NCBI GenBank assembly: GCA_020832305.1
Contig: JAFIEV010000089.1
Coordinates: forward strand, 483,061-547,060
DNA length: 64,000 bases
Direction: 5' to 3'
Source: Cyclobacteriaceae bacterium
GTDB lineage: Bacteria; Bacteroidota; Bacteroidia; Cytophagales; Cyclobacteriaceae
Shown here: positions 54,543-64,000 of the stretch, in pieces
Layout: every line of letters begins with the position of its first letter
Position numbering within the stretch: position 1 is the stretch's first letter
Program-made: the position numbers and the translations under genes
Notes under the pieces: model-generated
Told to the model about the DNA's origin: nothing
The model's database searches: none
What the model saw: only the letters and a program-made list of their open reading frames with translations

Positions 54543-56189
54543 ATGAAAATACAAAATATATATAAGTACTTACTCGCTGTGCTGATGATTACCTTCTCCA
54601 CAGCCTGTAATGATGAAGAGTTTTTAAACCAGGCAAAAATGGCCAGTTTAAATGTGGGAGATGAAGCTGTGGATAACACTGTCGCCCTTGAAAATCTCAT
54701 ATCAGGCGCCTATTATTCATTAAGTAATTTTGGTGGTGGAAATGGATTTCACGGAAGGCAAAAACAAGTTGCCGAATTGATGGCTGATGTATTGGTTTTA
54801 CATGAAAACCAACCCAATGTTTCAAACAGCGAGTTAAACTACTACGGAAGGACTACTACAGTAAATGACGATGGTGCCCTGGCCGATGTCTGGCAGGCTG
54901 GTTACAGGATAGCCCATGCCGCAAATCGCGTTATTGGAGTTATTGAACGAACCGGTGGCTTCAGGGATGGCAACTTTTCCTGGACACCCGTATTACTTGG
55001 TGAGGCACTTTTCCTTCGGGCATTTGCTCACTTTCAGCTGGTAAAATTATTTAGCGCCCCTTACGGTGGCGCAAATAATGGCAGACCATCTATCATTAAA
55101 ATGGACAGGTTACCCGTAGATGGTTTTGACCTGAAAGGAAGGGCAACAGTACAGGAAATCTATGATTTTATCGTTGCTGATCTTGAAAGAATTCTTCAGG
55201 AGGACCTTTTACCAGAAAGCTTTAATGCCACATTTCATCCTGCAGGATATGTAGACCGCGCCAAAAAAGATGCTGCACGTTTCTTATTAATGCGCGTTTA
55301 CTGGATGCGTCATGAATTTGATAAAGCTAAAAATATGGCTGATGCCATCATAACTTCCGGAGGTGGATATGATATGTCGGAAGCTCCCATTGAGGCATTT
55401 AATAAAGCAAACTTTTCTCCCGGGGGAACCACATATGCTTCCAATGTGAGAGGTAAAGAAGTGATTTTCCAGATTATTATGTTCAATGCTGGTGCCAGAC
55501 AACAATCTGAATGGAAATCGGCAGATCAGGTATTACAGTCAATGTCTTTCTCATTTACCGGTGGGGTTAATCCTAATACATGGAACACGAATAATAACCA
55601 AAAAAGGGTTTCCTTCAGCCAGGATTTCATGTTGAAATCAGGCTGGGTTGATCCAGTGACAAAAGCTGCAACACCTGAAGCACTCAACGATAAAAGGTTA
55701 CAACAAGTTTACAGACGTTGGGAGGCTGGTGCAGATAACGCCAGCGAATACCACCGAAACCTGACCCAACCCTACATATGGGGGTCAAAAATGTCGAGAA
55801 CAGACCTTTTAGGTGGCCAGCCACGCAGGTATAGCTATACACTATTCAGGTTGGCTGAAGTTTATCTGACCCGTGCCTATATTAATTTTGCCAATGGTCA
55901 GACACAATTAGCCGCCAATGACCTGGATGTGGTACGTCGCAGAGCTTGGGCGGGCGATCCTGCAGATTTTCAGGTGACAGATCCCGGTACACTCACGGCA
56001 GCAAAAATACATATCGAAAGAGCTAAAGAAATGGCTTTTGAAGATGATCGTCTATGGTACTTAAAAGGCCTTATGGCTGATGTACCCGCTGGCGATAGAA
56101 ATACTTCTGCTCTTGCATGGGACAGTGAAAGATTATATTGGCCCATCCCGCAAAGAGAGACTACGCTGAATTCCCTTTTGGGAGAATAA
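54543..56189 (+). CDS. SusD/RagB-family nutrient-binding lipoprotein
   Basis: A 548-residue lipoprotein: the signal ends FSTAC (Cys22). It has the SusD helical TPR fold with the usual blocks: N-terminal LENLISGAYYSLSNFGGG, GEALFLRAFAHFQLVKLFSAPYGG, and the C-terminal YTLFRLAEVYLTRAYINFANGQT and RAKEMAFEDDRLWYLKGL. It forms the lid of the SusC pore. Terminated by a strong hairpin after the stop. Confidence 0.96.
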   Translation: MKIQNIYKYLLAVLMITFSTACNDEEFLNQAKMASLNVGDEAVDNTVALENLISGAYYSLSNFGGGNGFHGRQKQVAELMADVLVLHENQPNVSNSELNYYGRTTTVNDDGALADVWQAGYRIAHAANRVIGVIERTGGFRDGNFSWTPVLLGEALFLRAFAHFQLVKLFSAPYGGANNGRPSIIKMDRLPVDGFDLKGRATVQEIYDFIVADLERILQEDLLPESFNATFHPAGYVDRAKKDAARFLLMRVYWMRHEFDKAKNMADAIITSGGGYDMSEAPIEAFNKANFSPGGTTYASNVRGKEVIFQIIMFNAGARQQSEWKSADQVLQSMSFSFTGGVNPNTWNTNNNQKRVSFSQDFMLKSGWVDPVTKAATPEALNDKRLQQVYRRWEAGADNASEYHRNLTQPYIWGSKMSRTDLLGGQPRRYSYTLFRLAEVYLTRAYINFANGQTQLAANDLDVVRRRAWAGDPADFQVTDPGTLTAAKIHIERAKEMAFEDDRLWYLKGLMADVPAGDRNTSALAWDSERLYWPIPQRETTLNSLLGE

Positions 56190-56210
56190 CAATTGATTGG
56201 AGTTGTACAA

Positions 56211-56255
56211 ACACCGGCTTGCAGACGCCCTGTCTGCATCGCCGGTGTTTTTTTT
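56211..56255 (+). terminator. Intrinsic terminator after susD
   Basis: ACACCGGC (56211-56218) pairs with GCCGGTGT (56241-56248). Inside, GCAGAC (56221-56226) pairs with GTCTGC (56232-56237), so it is a two-step stem, followed by seven T (56249-56255). It ends the susCD unit. Confidence 0.88.
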
Positions 56256-56346
56256 AAAATCATGAAGTGGTTCCATCCAGTTCCATTTGAAGGTTTTTCT
56301 TGATTCCTGTTTTGATCCAGGGTAAAAAAGTAATATAAATTTCCCC

Positions 56347-56388
56347 AAAAAAGTAAGCCTGGCAATGATTACATCAAATGCCAGGCTT
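56347..56388 (-). terminator. Intrinsic terminator of the minus-strand 960-residue gene
   Basis: On the minus strand AAGCCTGGCA (56388-56379) pairs with TGCCAGGCTT (56364-56355) around a 14-nt loop, followed by AC and T6 (56352-56347). It lies 33 bp after the stop of the gene at 56421. Confidence 0.85.
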
Positions 56389-56420
56389 TCGCTCAAACTA
56401 CACCAAACTATTTCTTTCAA

Positions 56421-59303
56421 TTAATTACCCCGACCACTACTTCGGGAATTACTACCCGATCTGCTGGCAGGAGCAGATCTTTGAGATGATTGGCTGCTGC
56501 TGCTTCCCACCTGCTGACGGGGCTGACTGCTTCTCTGATTTGATGGCGCAGGCGCCACCTGTCTTTGTGTTCCAGCTGATCGCTGTGGCTGAACCGAGGA
56601 ACTTCGGCCTGCGGAGCTTGAAGCGGAGCGGTTGTTTGGCTGTACCGTAGCACCCCTTGATGAAGAACCACTACCGCTATTGCTTCGGCTATTCGGCTGT
56701 ACTGCTGAACCTCTGGAAGCATCGCCACTGTTGCTCCTGTTGTTTGGCTGTACCGCCGCATTCCTTCCACTGCCAGTGCCTGAACTACCCGTGTTTGACC
56801 CGACTGCATTTTCACGGGTTGACGGCGTTGCGCTTCTTTGTACCGAAGGAGCCTGGGTTCTGCTATTGCTCACACCAGCCGGCTGACGCTGTACGTTTTC
56901 ATTACGTCCGGCATTTCCGGGACTTTGCATGGCTGATCTTCCCGCGTTCGAAGGAGCAGTACGCATATTACTGCTATTTTCAGCGCTTCGGCCCGGTACT
57001 GCCTGAGTGCTTCTGCTGTCATTTCGGTCAATGACTGCAGGGTTGGAAGATCGGCTTCCGGTATTTCCCTGAGGGGTTCCAATTCGCGAAGAACTGCTCC
57101 CTGCACTATTTCGATTTGCCGGATTTGTAGTTCGGTTTAATTCACCGCCTGTTCTTCCGGTACTGCCACTTTGTACTTGTCCCCTACCGGAAGGATTTTG
57201 CGAAGTTCCGCCTTGAATACGGCCCTGGGTATTGCTTCCTGTGTTGCCATTTCCGCGCATTGCCGGTGTACTTGTATTGCGATCGCTTGTGCGAGCTCCC
57301 GGCTGGATTGCTCCACTTCTGCTGCTTGTAGCAGCACCAGTACTGTTTCTGCCTTGAACAGCCGTTCCTGTACCTGACTGGCGCATGTTAGGGCTACTCT
57401 GGATTCTGCTGCTACCCGCATTTCTACCTGTGCTCTGGTCAACTCTGCTCTGGGTCGCCCCTCTTTGAGAAGTCTGCACCCGGGTAACAGGCGCTCCATA
57501 ATTAATCCGGTCGCGTGTAACCACATCCTGACGATGGCGATACACATTATGCGTATGGTAATTATTCACTACTACCGTATTGCGAACGTGAATATGGTTA
57601 TGCACCGGACCGTAGAAACTGTAGTGATATCCACCATGGAAATGATACGGACGGAATGGCGGGCAATAGACAGGCGGTCCCCACCAACCTGCCCAACGCG
57701 GACCTCTGTGGTAATGGAAACTAAACCATCCTACTGAAAATCCATAGTTCATCGTCCAGCCTGCCCAAGGGTTATAGTACATTCCAAAGCCCCATGTGAG
57801 TGGTCTTGGGTAATAATAAGCCCCAAACCATGGTCTGTAACGGAATCCAGTTCCATAAACCACAGTAGGACCATAGACATAAGAACCAAGGTATCCATGT
57901 GTGTAACCCATGTATACAAAGTCAGGACCAACGTCATATATATGCACATATCTCAGATTATATACCGGATAAGCCGCAGGGATAAACATTACTTCGTAAG
58001 GTCTTTCCACAGCTACCATCCATGGGCCTACAGGACGATTGCTCACAAACCAAACCCCATTGTCGACCGCATAAAAGCGGTTTCCACGACGTATAACAGA
58101 TCCTTGTGTATTGACGGCATAATGAAGACCTGTACCATGTATTGGTTCAAAAACAGGCTCGCCATCGTAATAAGCTTCATAATGAGCTGCATGACGGTCA
58201 ACTCTGGCCGTTTGTGGCACATAAGCATCTAAAATGGCTTCACGCGCTGCCGGTGTACCTGCTATACTTGACAAAACACCATCCACGGCTGACCCTTCAG
58301 GAATGAGTGCAAAATCTGCCGGTAAGCGGTCGGAAGAGGTAAAATTCCAGGGACCATGCATTTTGAGCGCCCAGTACCATCTGCCGGTAAGAAGCAAATA
58401 ATAACGTTGGGTGTCGATATGCATAAATATACTGTTTCTTGTATTGGTCATGTACAACAATGAAGTTCCATCTATGGAAGCAAAATTTGGCATACCGTCA
58501 GACTGTATGAGTTCAGCTGGATCTGTGCTTATCAATACTTCAGGCGGAAAATCAAAACTGCTGGCTGCCATACCATTATTGCTGTTTTTATACTCATTGA
58601 TTTGAGCATCTACCGCAGCAATTCTCCTTGGAAGACGGCCTGCAGGTTTCCAGCTATGGGTTACCGCATGCGACTGATACCAGTAACCTTCACCGTAGAG
58701 ATAGAAAAACCTGTCGTCCGGATTTTTTACAATCAGAAATGGTGAGTTCATAACCCGCTCCATTCCGAGCTCCTGATCATGGCGAACAAAAGGCTCTCCA
58801 TCTATCGTTACCAGTAAAGTTGGTTTTTCAGTATATATAATATTTGGCACATCGTCTCTGAATCCGTTGCTGGCAATTTCCCGCTCTGCACGGAGCATTT
58901 GATTTAATTCTTCAACTGAAATAAAATCAGTCCATGAAGAAATAGCGCCTGCAAGTGCCAGACTCATATCTTCGATTGCCGGTGTTTCAGCTGTTTCAGG
59001 AAAACGGGCTTCTGTTATACTCACTGCATTCAGGCTGTACATTGTACCATTTCTATTGGCATTTACACGCCCTTCTATCCAAACCACACCAAAAACAGGT
59101 TCTGCATTTCTGGAACTTCTCACAGAAACAGCGCTCCTTGTATAAAGTACTCCCTGATTGAGATCCTCGGGTTGAGGCTGATACATGGTAATGATCCCTC
59201 CCCTTCCAAAGGGAATTTCTCTTGGCCACTGCGATTGTGCCGCCAGGAATAAAGGCGATAAAACCATCAATGACAGGGCTGATATTAACATTATCTTTTT
59301 CAT
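56421..59303 (-). CDS. Large exported carbohydrate-binding family V/XII-like protein with low-complexity tail
   Basis: A 960-residue protein with signal peptide ending FLAAQ. Residues of about 25-590 show repeated short blocks: TPTLLVTIDGEPFV-like strands, YYLLLTGRWYWALKMHGPWNFT, EPIHGTGLHYAVNT and GVWFVSNRPVGPWMVA, followed by an aromatic, Gly/Pro/Tyr/His-rich section (WAGWWGPPVYCPPFRPYHFHGG). This is the pattern annotated as carbohydrate-binding family V/XII. The last about 340 residues are low complexity in S, N, G, R, Q and T with repeated AVQPN.RS units. No catalytic site is seen. The tail is basic, suggesting binding to anionic surfaces or polymers (inference). Confidence 0.8.
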   Translation of the reverse strand: MKKIMLISALSLMVLSPLFLAAQSQWPREIPFGRGGIITMYQPQPEDLNQGVLYTRSAVSVRSSRNAEPVFGVVWIEGRVNANRNGTMYSLNAVSITEARFPETAETPAIEDMSLALAGAISSWTDFISVEELNQMLRAEREIASNGFRDDVPNIIYTEKPTLLVTIDGEPFVRHDQELGMERVMNSPFLIVKNPDDRFFYLYGEGYWYQSHAVTHSWKPAGRLPRRIAAVDAQINEYKNSNNGMAASSFDFPPEVLISTDPAELIQSDGMPNFASIDGTSLLYMTNTRNSIFMHIDTQRYYLLLTGRWYWALKMHGPWNFTSSDRLPADFALIPEGSAVDGVLSSIAGTPAAREAILDAYVPQTARVDRHAAHYEAYYDGEPVFEPIHGTGLHYAVNTQGSVIRRGNRFYAVDNGVWFVSNRPVGPWMVAVERPYEVMFIPAAYPVYNLRYVHIYDVGPDFVYMGYTHGYLGSYVYGPTVVYGTGFRYRPWFGAYYYPRPLTWGFGMYYNPWAGWTMNYGFSVGWFSFHYHRGPRWAGWWGPPVYCPPFRPYHFHGGYHYSFYGPVHNHIHVRNTVVVNNYHTHNVYRHRQDVVTRDRINYGAPVTRVQTSQRGATQSRVDQSTGRNAGSSRIQSSPNMRQSGTGTAVQGRNSTGAATSSRSGAIQPGARTSDRNTSTPAMRGNGNTGSNTQGRIQGGTSQNPSGRGQVQSGSTGRTGGELNRTTNPANRNSAGSSSSRIGTPQGNTGSRSSNPAVIDRNDSRSTQAVPGRSAENSSNMRTAPSNAGRSAMQSPGNAGRNENVQRQPAGVSNSRTQAPSVQRSATPSTRENAVGSNTGSSGTGSGRNAAVQPNNRSNSGDASRGSAVQPNSRSNSGSGSSSRGATVQPNNRSASSSAGRSSSVQPQRSAGTQRQVAPAPSNQRSSQPRQQVGSSSSQSSQRSAPASRSGSNSRSSGRGN

Positions 59304-59574
59304 GGCTCAAATATTTAAAGGTTAATTAAATATGTTGAGAGCGCATTAACATAAACCGCTTATTAAAAGCATTTTAAGAACATCTCTCTAAAGAATTCGC
59401 GATCCTGTAAGATGCAAAACAAATATGATTCCAAAAAAACAATGAATTGCTAAAAAACGGTTTTCAAAATTATATATTACTTATAATCAATGCATTATAA
59501 AATAAAAATTTATTTATTATAAAAAGTGCAACCTTTTTATAAAGCCACTGAAATAACTGAAATCAATGGCAGGC
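59304..59574. other. AT-rich intergenic region without recognised genes
   Basis: About 270 bp between two minus-strand genes. It contains short A/T runs and no supported ORF, terminator or RNA gene. The promoter of the large exported protein probably lies here, but no clear TAnnTTTG box on the minus strand was identified. Confidence 0.5.
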
Positions 59575-61620
59575 TTATTCTGTTTCCATATACTTTTCAA
59601 ACCATCCTGTAATATAGGAAACGACCCTTATCAAATTACTTGGACGCTCTGTGAGTCCATGACCGGCTCCCTGAATTCGAACCATTGCCGATGGCACTCC
59701 CTGCAATTGCAGTGCGCCATAATATTGCTCGGTTTCACTCATTGGCGTTCGATAATCCAGTTCACCTGTAAGTAACATAGCAGGTGTTGTGACATTGCCA
59801 ATCAGGGAGATGGGAGAGCGATTGAGATACTCCTGCGGGTCTTCCCATGGTTTGCTCTTAAACCAGTTTCTCGAATAATAAGTATATCCGTCTGCCGTGA
59901 GACTAAAGCTATACCAGTTGATCACCGGTTTGCTCACAACAGCAGCCGCAAATCTGTTTGTCTTACCAATAGACCAGGCTGTCAATACGCCTCCACCGCT
60001 GCCTCCAACGATAAACAACTTATTTTCATCGATATATCCTTTGGCAATCATGGCATCAACACCCGACATGAGATCGTCATAGTCTTCACTGGGATAATTA
60101 TGGTTGATCCATGAGGCAAATTCCTCGCCATAGCTCGTGCTTCCACGAGGATTGATATACAAAACAACATACCCTTTTGCTGCCATCAGCTGTAGTTCAG
60201 GTGTGAAATGAGGACCATAAGACAAGTATGGCCCACCGTGGATTTCGAGAATGAGAGGATACTTATTCGCTGGGTCGTAGCCTGGAGGATAAATCACCCA
60301 TCCTTGTATTTTCCTTTTATCGAAAGATGATTCATACCAAATCTCTTCAACCTTACCTAAAGTCCTGGATGCGAGAAAAGCATCATTTAACCTTGTAATT
60401 TTTCGTATTTCCCTATTCTTTACTTCTCCTACAGCCAGTTCAGCGGGACTTGCAGTATTGCTTTGGGTATAGACTAATCTTCCATTTTGCGCGATCGAGT
60501 AAGACCCTCCGCTGTAGGGCCTACCGAAGGATTCACCTCCTATACCTTTGACAAGGCGTTTTACCCTGCCCTGTAAATCTACAGACACCAGTTGCCCATC
60601 TCCATTTTCTTCGATATAGGCATAAAAACCCTTGCTGTCTGGCATCCAATGAATTTGTCTCAGGTCGCGGTCGAGCGAATGGGATATTTCACGACGCCCC
60701 GAACCATCTGTCTGCATAATATATTGCCTGTTAAGCTGATAGCCTACTTTGCGGTCTTCATAATGCGAAAAGGTAATCCATTTGCCATCCGGTGAAATTT
60801 TTGGCTGGGAATGCGGGCCTTGCCCGTTAGTAATTTTAGCAATCGAATCACTGCTGAGGTCTAACCGGTAGATATGTGTATTAAAGGGTTCATTATCTGC
60901 GTTTTCTTCACGATTTGCCGAAAAAATCAAAAAAGAACCATCCGACGACCAATTGGGCGCCCCATGATCATAGTCCCCGGAGGTAAGTTGCCGCACGCCC
61001 CCTCCCTCTGCCGATATTAAAAAGATATGCACATAACCTGGTTCCACAAATGAAAAATTACCATCTGATTTATACTGGCGGCGATCGATTACTTTTGCCG
61101 GTGGCGCCCATTCAGAGCCCCTTGGAGCCGGCGGCATATCTCCCAATGACATAGGTTTTGCTTCCAGACGCATATTAAATGCCAGGTACTTGCCATCAGG
61201 AGACCAGGCCAGGTTATAGGGCGAGTTTTTTAAGTTGCTGATCGATGCGCTTTTGCCGGTACTGAACCATTGGATAAAAATCTGAGCACTGCCATCCTCT
61301 GAGGATACATAGGCCAGACGCTTTCCATCTGGCGACCAGCTTGCACTGCCATGGCTTTTCTTACCTGAAGTAAGGGCATAGTGGTTTTGCCCGTCGTAAT
61401 CAATCATCCAGAGATTGGTAATCCTTCTGTCGGTCATCAGGTCAAAATGATTCCGTATATACACTATGCTACGGCCATCGGGTGATATCTGCGGATTGGT
61501 TGCATATTGCAATTCAAAAATATCCATATATTGTAATGCCGGCTTATCTCCCGATAAGCTATGCTGATAACTTAGGAGCAACAATGCTAATACAAGGCTC
61601 AGGCGCTGAAAAATATTCAT
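59575..61620 (-). CDS. S9-family prolyl oligopeptidase-type exported peptidase
   Basis: The frame reaches a TTG at 61653, but the ATG at 61620 precedes a signal peptide (LVLALLLLSY...), giving 681 residues. The N-terminal part is a TolB-like beta-propeller (PQISPDGRSIVYIR, ASWSPDGKRLAYVSSEDG, LAWSPDGKYLAFNM). The C-terminal alpha/beta hydrolase domain has LEIHGGPYLSYG, GGSGGG with nucleophile Ser541, and the GAGHGLTERP histidine; the Asp is in LTGELDYRTP. It cleaves peptides in the periplasm or outside. The specificity is not decided. Confidence 0.93.
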   Translation of the reverse strand: MNIFQRLSLVLALLLLSYQHSLSGDKPALQYMDIFELQYATNPQISPDGRSIVYIRNHFDLMTDRRITNLWMIDYDGQNHYALTSGKKSHGSASWSPDGKRLAYVSSEDGSAQIFIQWFSTGKSASISNLKNSPYNLAWSPDGKYLAFNMRLEAKPMSLGDMPPAPRGSEWAPPAKVIDRRQYKSDGNFSFVEPGYVHIFLISAEGGGVRQLTSGDYDHGAPNWSSDGSFLIFSANREENADNEPFNTHIYRLDLSSDSIAKITNGQGPHSQPKISPDGKWITFSHYEDRKVGYQLNRQYIMQTDGSGRREISHSLDRDLRQIHWMPDSKGFYAYIEENGDGQLVSVDLQGRVKRLVKGIGGESFGRPYSGGSYSIAQNGRLVYTQSNTASPAELAVGEVKNREIRKITRLNDAFLASRTLGKVEEIWYESSFDKRKIQGWVIYPPGYDPANKYPLILEIHGGPYLSYGPHFTPELQLMAAKGYVVLYINPRGSTSYGEEFASWINHNYPSEDYDDLMSGVDAMIAKGYIDENKLFIVGGSGGGVLTAWSIGKTNRFAAAVVSKPVINWYSFSLTADGYTYYSRNWFKSKPWEDPQEYLNRSPISLIGNVTTPAMLLTGELDYRTPMSETEQYYGALQLQGVPSAMVRIQGAGHGLTERPSNLIRVVSYITGWFEKYMETE

Positions 61621-61803
61621 TTTAATAATACATAGTTTAAATTCGTGATTCAATCACTAAAAAACAGATAACAGGTATCATGGTTTTAGCAGCACCAATA
61701 TTAAATAAAATATACTGCATTTGATGTGCTGTTTTACCGGTCTTACTTGTATTCAAAAAAACTTGTATATTCATGCAATCATTTTGTTACTAAAACCACG
61801 CAT

Positions 61804-62841
61804 ATGAGAATCATTCAAATTCTGTTTTTTATCACAATTTCCCTTTGTTTTTTTCTTTGTAAGCCCAAAGATCGGGACAAAGAAGTTGAAACTACCAAAA
61901 TGAGTAATTATCCATTGGCGGGTTCGCTTGAATGGCTGAGCGATGAAATGGAACAATTTTTTGACAAAAAAGCCCGACCTGAGTTACTGGCTGGAGGATA
62001 CGCCTGGACAGAAGGTCCTTTGTGGATAGAGGCTGGAAACTACCTTTTGTTTTCAGAAATACCCCCCAACAATATACACAAATGGAAAGAAGGCGAAGGT
62101 GCATCTCTGTATCTTCATCCTTCGGGTTATACCGGGCCAACAGAAAGGACAGGTGAACCCGGCTCGAATGGACTGGTATTGTCTCCGGAAGGAAAATTGG
62201 TACTGTGCCAGCATGGTGATCGCAGAATGGCCTATATGAATGCCCCTTTGGATGATCCCAGTCCGGAATTCGTCACCATTGCACATACCTTTGAGGGTAA
62301 AAGATTCAATAGTCCCAATGATGCCGCCTACCACAGCAGTGGTGAGCTGTATTTTACAGATCCTCCATACGGATTGCAGCAAAGGGAAAACGATCCTGAT
62401 CGCGAACTTGATTTTTTTGGTGTTTTCAGAGTTAAAACTGACGGAGGGGTTGAATTGCTTATAGATTCGCTGAGTCGTCCAAACGGTATAGCTTTCTCTC
62501 CCGATGAAAAATTAGTATATGTTGCCAATTCAGATCCTAAAAATGCCATTTGGGCAATATACGAAGTAAACGGAGATGGCCGTCTTGAAAACGGGCGCAT
62601 TTTGCTGGATATGACACATATGGTTTCCGAAAGAAGGGGGCTGCCCGACGGGCTTAAGGTGCATTCCAGTGGTTATATTTTTGCAACTGGTCCTGGCGGT
62701 GTACTTGTTATACATCCAGACGGTCGGCACATCGGCACCATTGAAACCGGTAAAGCCACATCTAATTGTGCTTTTGATGCCAGTGAAAAGTATTTATATA
62801 TGACAGCCAATGATATGCTAATGCGGATAGCAATTAAGTAG
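61804..62841 (+). CDS. SMP-30/gluconolactonase-like exported lipoprotein
   Basis: The frame opens at 61726, but the ATG at 61804 starts a lipoprotein signal with FFLC as lipobox, giving 345 residues. The six-bladed propeller motifs of the SMP-30 family are clear: GGYAWTEGPLWIEAGNYLLFSEIP (metal Glu), EPGSNGLVLSPEGKLVLCQHGDRR, FNSPNDAAYHSSGELYFTDPPYG (Asn/Asp ligands) and RPNGIAFSPDEKLVYVANS. The family hydrolyses sugar lactones such as gluconolactone. Since it is exported it may work in extracellular sugar oxidation. The next gene starts 59 bp downstream on the same strand. Confidence 0.9.
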   Translation: MRIIQILFFITISLCFFLCKPKDRDKEVETTKMSNYPLAGSLEWLSDEMEQFFDKKARPELLAGGYAWTEGPLWIEAGNYLLFSEIPPNNIHKWKEGEGASLYLHPSGYTGPTERTGEPGSNGLVLSPEGKLVLCQHGDRRMAYMNAPLDDPSPEFVTIAHTFEGKRFNSPNDAAYHSSGELYFTDPPYGLQQRENDPDRELDFFGVFRVKTDGGVELLIDSLSRPNGIAFSPDEKLVYVANSDPKNAIWAIYEVNGDGRLENGRILLDMTHMVSERRGLPDGLKVHSSGYIFATGPGGVLVIHPDGRHIGTIETGKATSNCAFDASEKYLYMTANDMLMRIAIK

Positions 62842-62900
62842 ACTTCTCAATATCTAAGCGCAATCATGAACACTGGAGATCAGAAAAAGTATTGAATTTC

Positions 62901-64000
62901 ATGAAGCATCAGTCTCACTCACCATCAAGAAGAAACTTCCTGCAATCCTCACTTACATTGGCAGGTGGCCTGAGTGTACTGCCCGCTGATGCGAATCCTG
63001 ATCATAAGCTTGCCATCATTCCGAAAATCCAAAAAGGGCATTGGTATCAGAAGCCTTTACGCATTTTACAAACCGTTTTGAGGGAAAGTGATGCCGGAAA
63101 ATACGATGCCCGTTCGGTGGTAAATTATATGCAAAAAGCCCATTGCAATGTGCTTGTGGTAAATGCAGGTGGCATTGTTGATTTTTTTCAGAATCCACTG
63201 CCTGCTTCAAATATCAATCCATTTATGGGTTCGCGCGATATTCTTAAAGAAATTACAGATCTCTGCAAGACAGCAGGGATCAGGGTTATTGCAAGGGTAG
63301 ATTTTCGGGGGGTTGAAGAGCATGTATACAATAAATACCTTAATTGGTTTAGTTATAACTCCGATGGAAGCCCCATGCAGCTGAATTATACCCGTCCGAA
63401 ATTATATGCTTCTTGTTATACCGGTTATTATCGAAATGAACATGCTATAGATTTTCTTAAATATTTGTTGACCCACTATGCCATTGACGGCATCTGGCAT
63501 AACAGTATTGGCGTTGGCGGAATTTGCCATTGTGACAATTGTAAAGCATCATGGCATAGGTTTTCCGGCAGAGAAATGCCAACCCAGGATTCATCGTCTG
63601 AATTACAGGATGCTTATATGCAATGGAAGAGCAAGGTTGCGGATGAACATATGGAAACAATGAAGAATACCGTGAAATCCTTTGGCGATGACAAAGTCTA
63701 TACAGCAGAAATCTTCAGTATGTTTGAGGCCGGCCAGCGTATACATTCAGGGATTGATCTATACAATGCGCGGGATCATTTTGATTTTATGGTTAGCGTT
63801 GCATTTCTTACCGAAAACAGCGATCGTATCCATTATGAAGATCTCAGCTATGCAGGTACCATCATCCGATTCCTAAAATCTATTGCGCCGCAAAAAGAGG
63901 CTATTATTTTGTACGGAGGGAATGGTACAGCACACCGGTATGTTATGGATCCCTCCGAAGATTTAAAGGTCTGGTTGTGGCAGGCGCTGGCGGCAGGGGG
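62901..64000 (+). CDS. Exported glycoside-hydrolase-like protein (3' end missing)
   Basis: An open frame of 366 codons from the ATG at 62901 to the right edge. The start holds a SRRNFLQSS twin-Arg-type signal, then a hydrophobic stretch with ALGG-like AGGL. The body reads like the TIM-barrel family called hypothetical glycosyl hydrolase 6: strand CNVLVVNAGGIVDFF, helix LKEITDLCKTAGIRVIARVDFR, then YAIDGIWHNSIGVGGICHCDNC with CxxC, then VYTAEIF. It may act on carbohydrates outside the cell; this is inference, as the catalytic acid is not assigned and the C-terminus is lost. Confidence 0.75.
   Translation, partial: MKHQSHSPSRRNFLQSSLTLAGGLSVLPADANPDHKLAIIPKIQKGHWYQKPLRILQTVLRESDAGKYDARSVVNYMQKAHCNVLVVNAGGIVDFFQNPLPASNINPFMGSRDILKEITDLCKTAGIRVIARVDFRGVEEHVYNKYLNWFSYNSDGSPMQLNYTRPKLYASCYTGYYRNEHAIDFLKYLLTHYAIDGIWHNSIGVGGICHCDNCKASWHRFSGREMPTQDSSSELQDAYMQWKSKVADEHMETMKNTVKSFGDDKVYTAEIFSMFEAGQRIHSGIDLYNARDHFDFMVSVAFLTENSDRIHYEDLSYAGTIIRFLKSIAPQKEAIILYGGNGTAHRYVMDPSEDLKVWLWQALAAG

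Noticed and set aside
1..64000. CRISPR arrays, rRNA, tRNA, prophage or insertion sequences
   Set aside because: No arrays of short spaced repeats, no transposase or integrase genes and no RNA genes were found on reading the window.

Overview
The window reads as a chromosomal segment of a Bacteroidota bacterium, most likely of the Cytophagales type. The evidence is a SusC/SusD pair, a one-piece hybrid two-component regulator with Reg_prop propellers and an AraC output domain, a giant PKD-like surface protein, many lipoproteins and outer-membrane barrels, single-chain PurL, an ArsA with an HSP20-like tail, and TAnnTTTG promoter-like boxes. The rank below phylum is inference. I saw no rRNA, tRNA, CRISPR array or insertion sequence.

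Left region (1-15092, all minus strand): a giant PKD-repeat surface protein running off the edge, a beta-propeller lipoprotein, an outer-membrane barrel, an nSTAND1-type NTPase with a central membrane segment and WD40 repeats, a protein with three TIR-like/Rossmann domains (start and stop overlap by 4 nt with the NTPase), and an NTT-like membrane protein fused to HEAT repeats and a cNMP-binding-like domain. This is the best candidate for an undescribed system: a STAND signalling cassette that seems to be tied to the cell envelope.

Region 15369-30033 (mixed): a DUF4136-type lipoprotein; a plant-type glucuronokinase homologue paired with GalU, a possible salvage route from glucuronate to UDP-glucuronate; a START-like protein; a barrel plus serine-hydrolase pair whose SxxK serine is Thr; a secreted alpha/alpha-barrel protein of unknown substrate; an EamA transporter; ArsA; an HD-domain/Pycsar-effector-TM fusion without a nearby cyclase; and PurL.

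Region 30074-46440: housekeeping and sugar metabolism. It holds a Lon substrate-binding-domain protein, a divergent TrkH paralogue behind heptose-7-phosphate kinase, an aspartate aminotransferase, a lyxose/mannose-isomerase-like plus PfkB kinase pair, an alkyltransferase-like protein, canonical TrkA-TrkH, cytidine deaminase, a GlcNAc-kinase-like ATPase, a dTDP-rhamnose reductase, transketolase and a histone-deacetylase-family protein.

Right region (46626-64000): a carbohydrate-type locus. The hybrid sensor lies upstream of SusC/SusD, and a 21-bp-phased direct repeat in the intergenic region is a plausible operator. A small 38-codon membrane ORF lies between this repeat and susC. Next come a large minus-strand surface protein, an S9 peptidase, an SMP-30/gluconolactonase-like lipoprotein, and a glycoside-hydrolase-like protein cut by the right edge.
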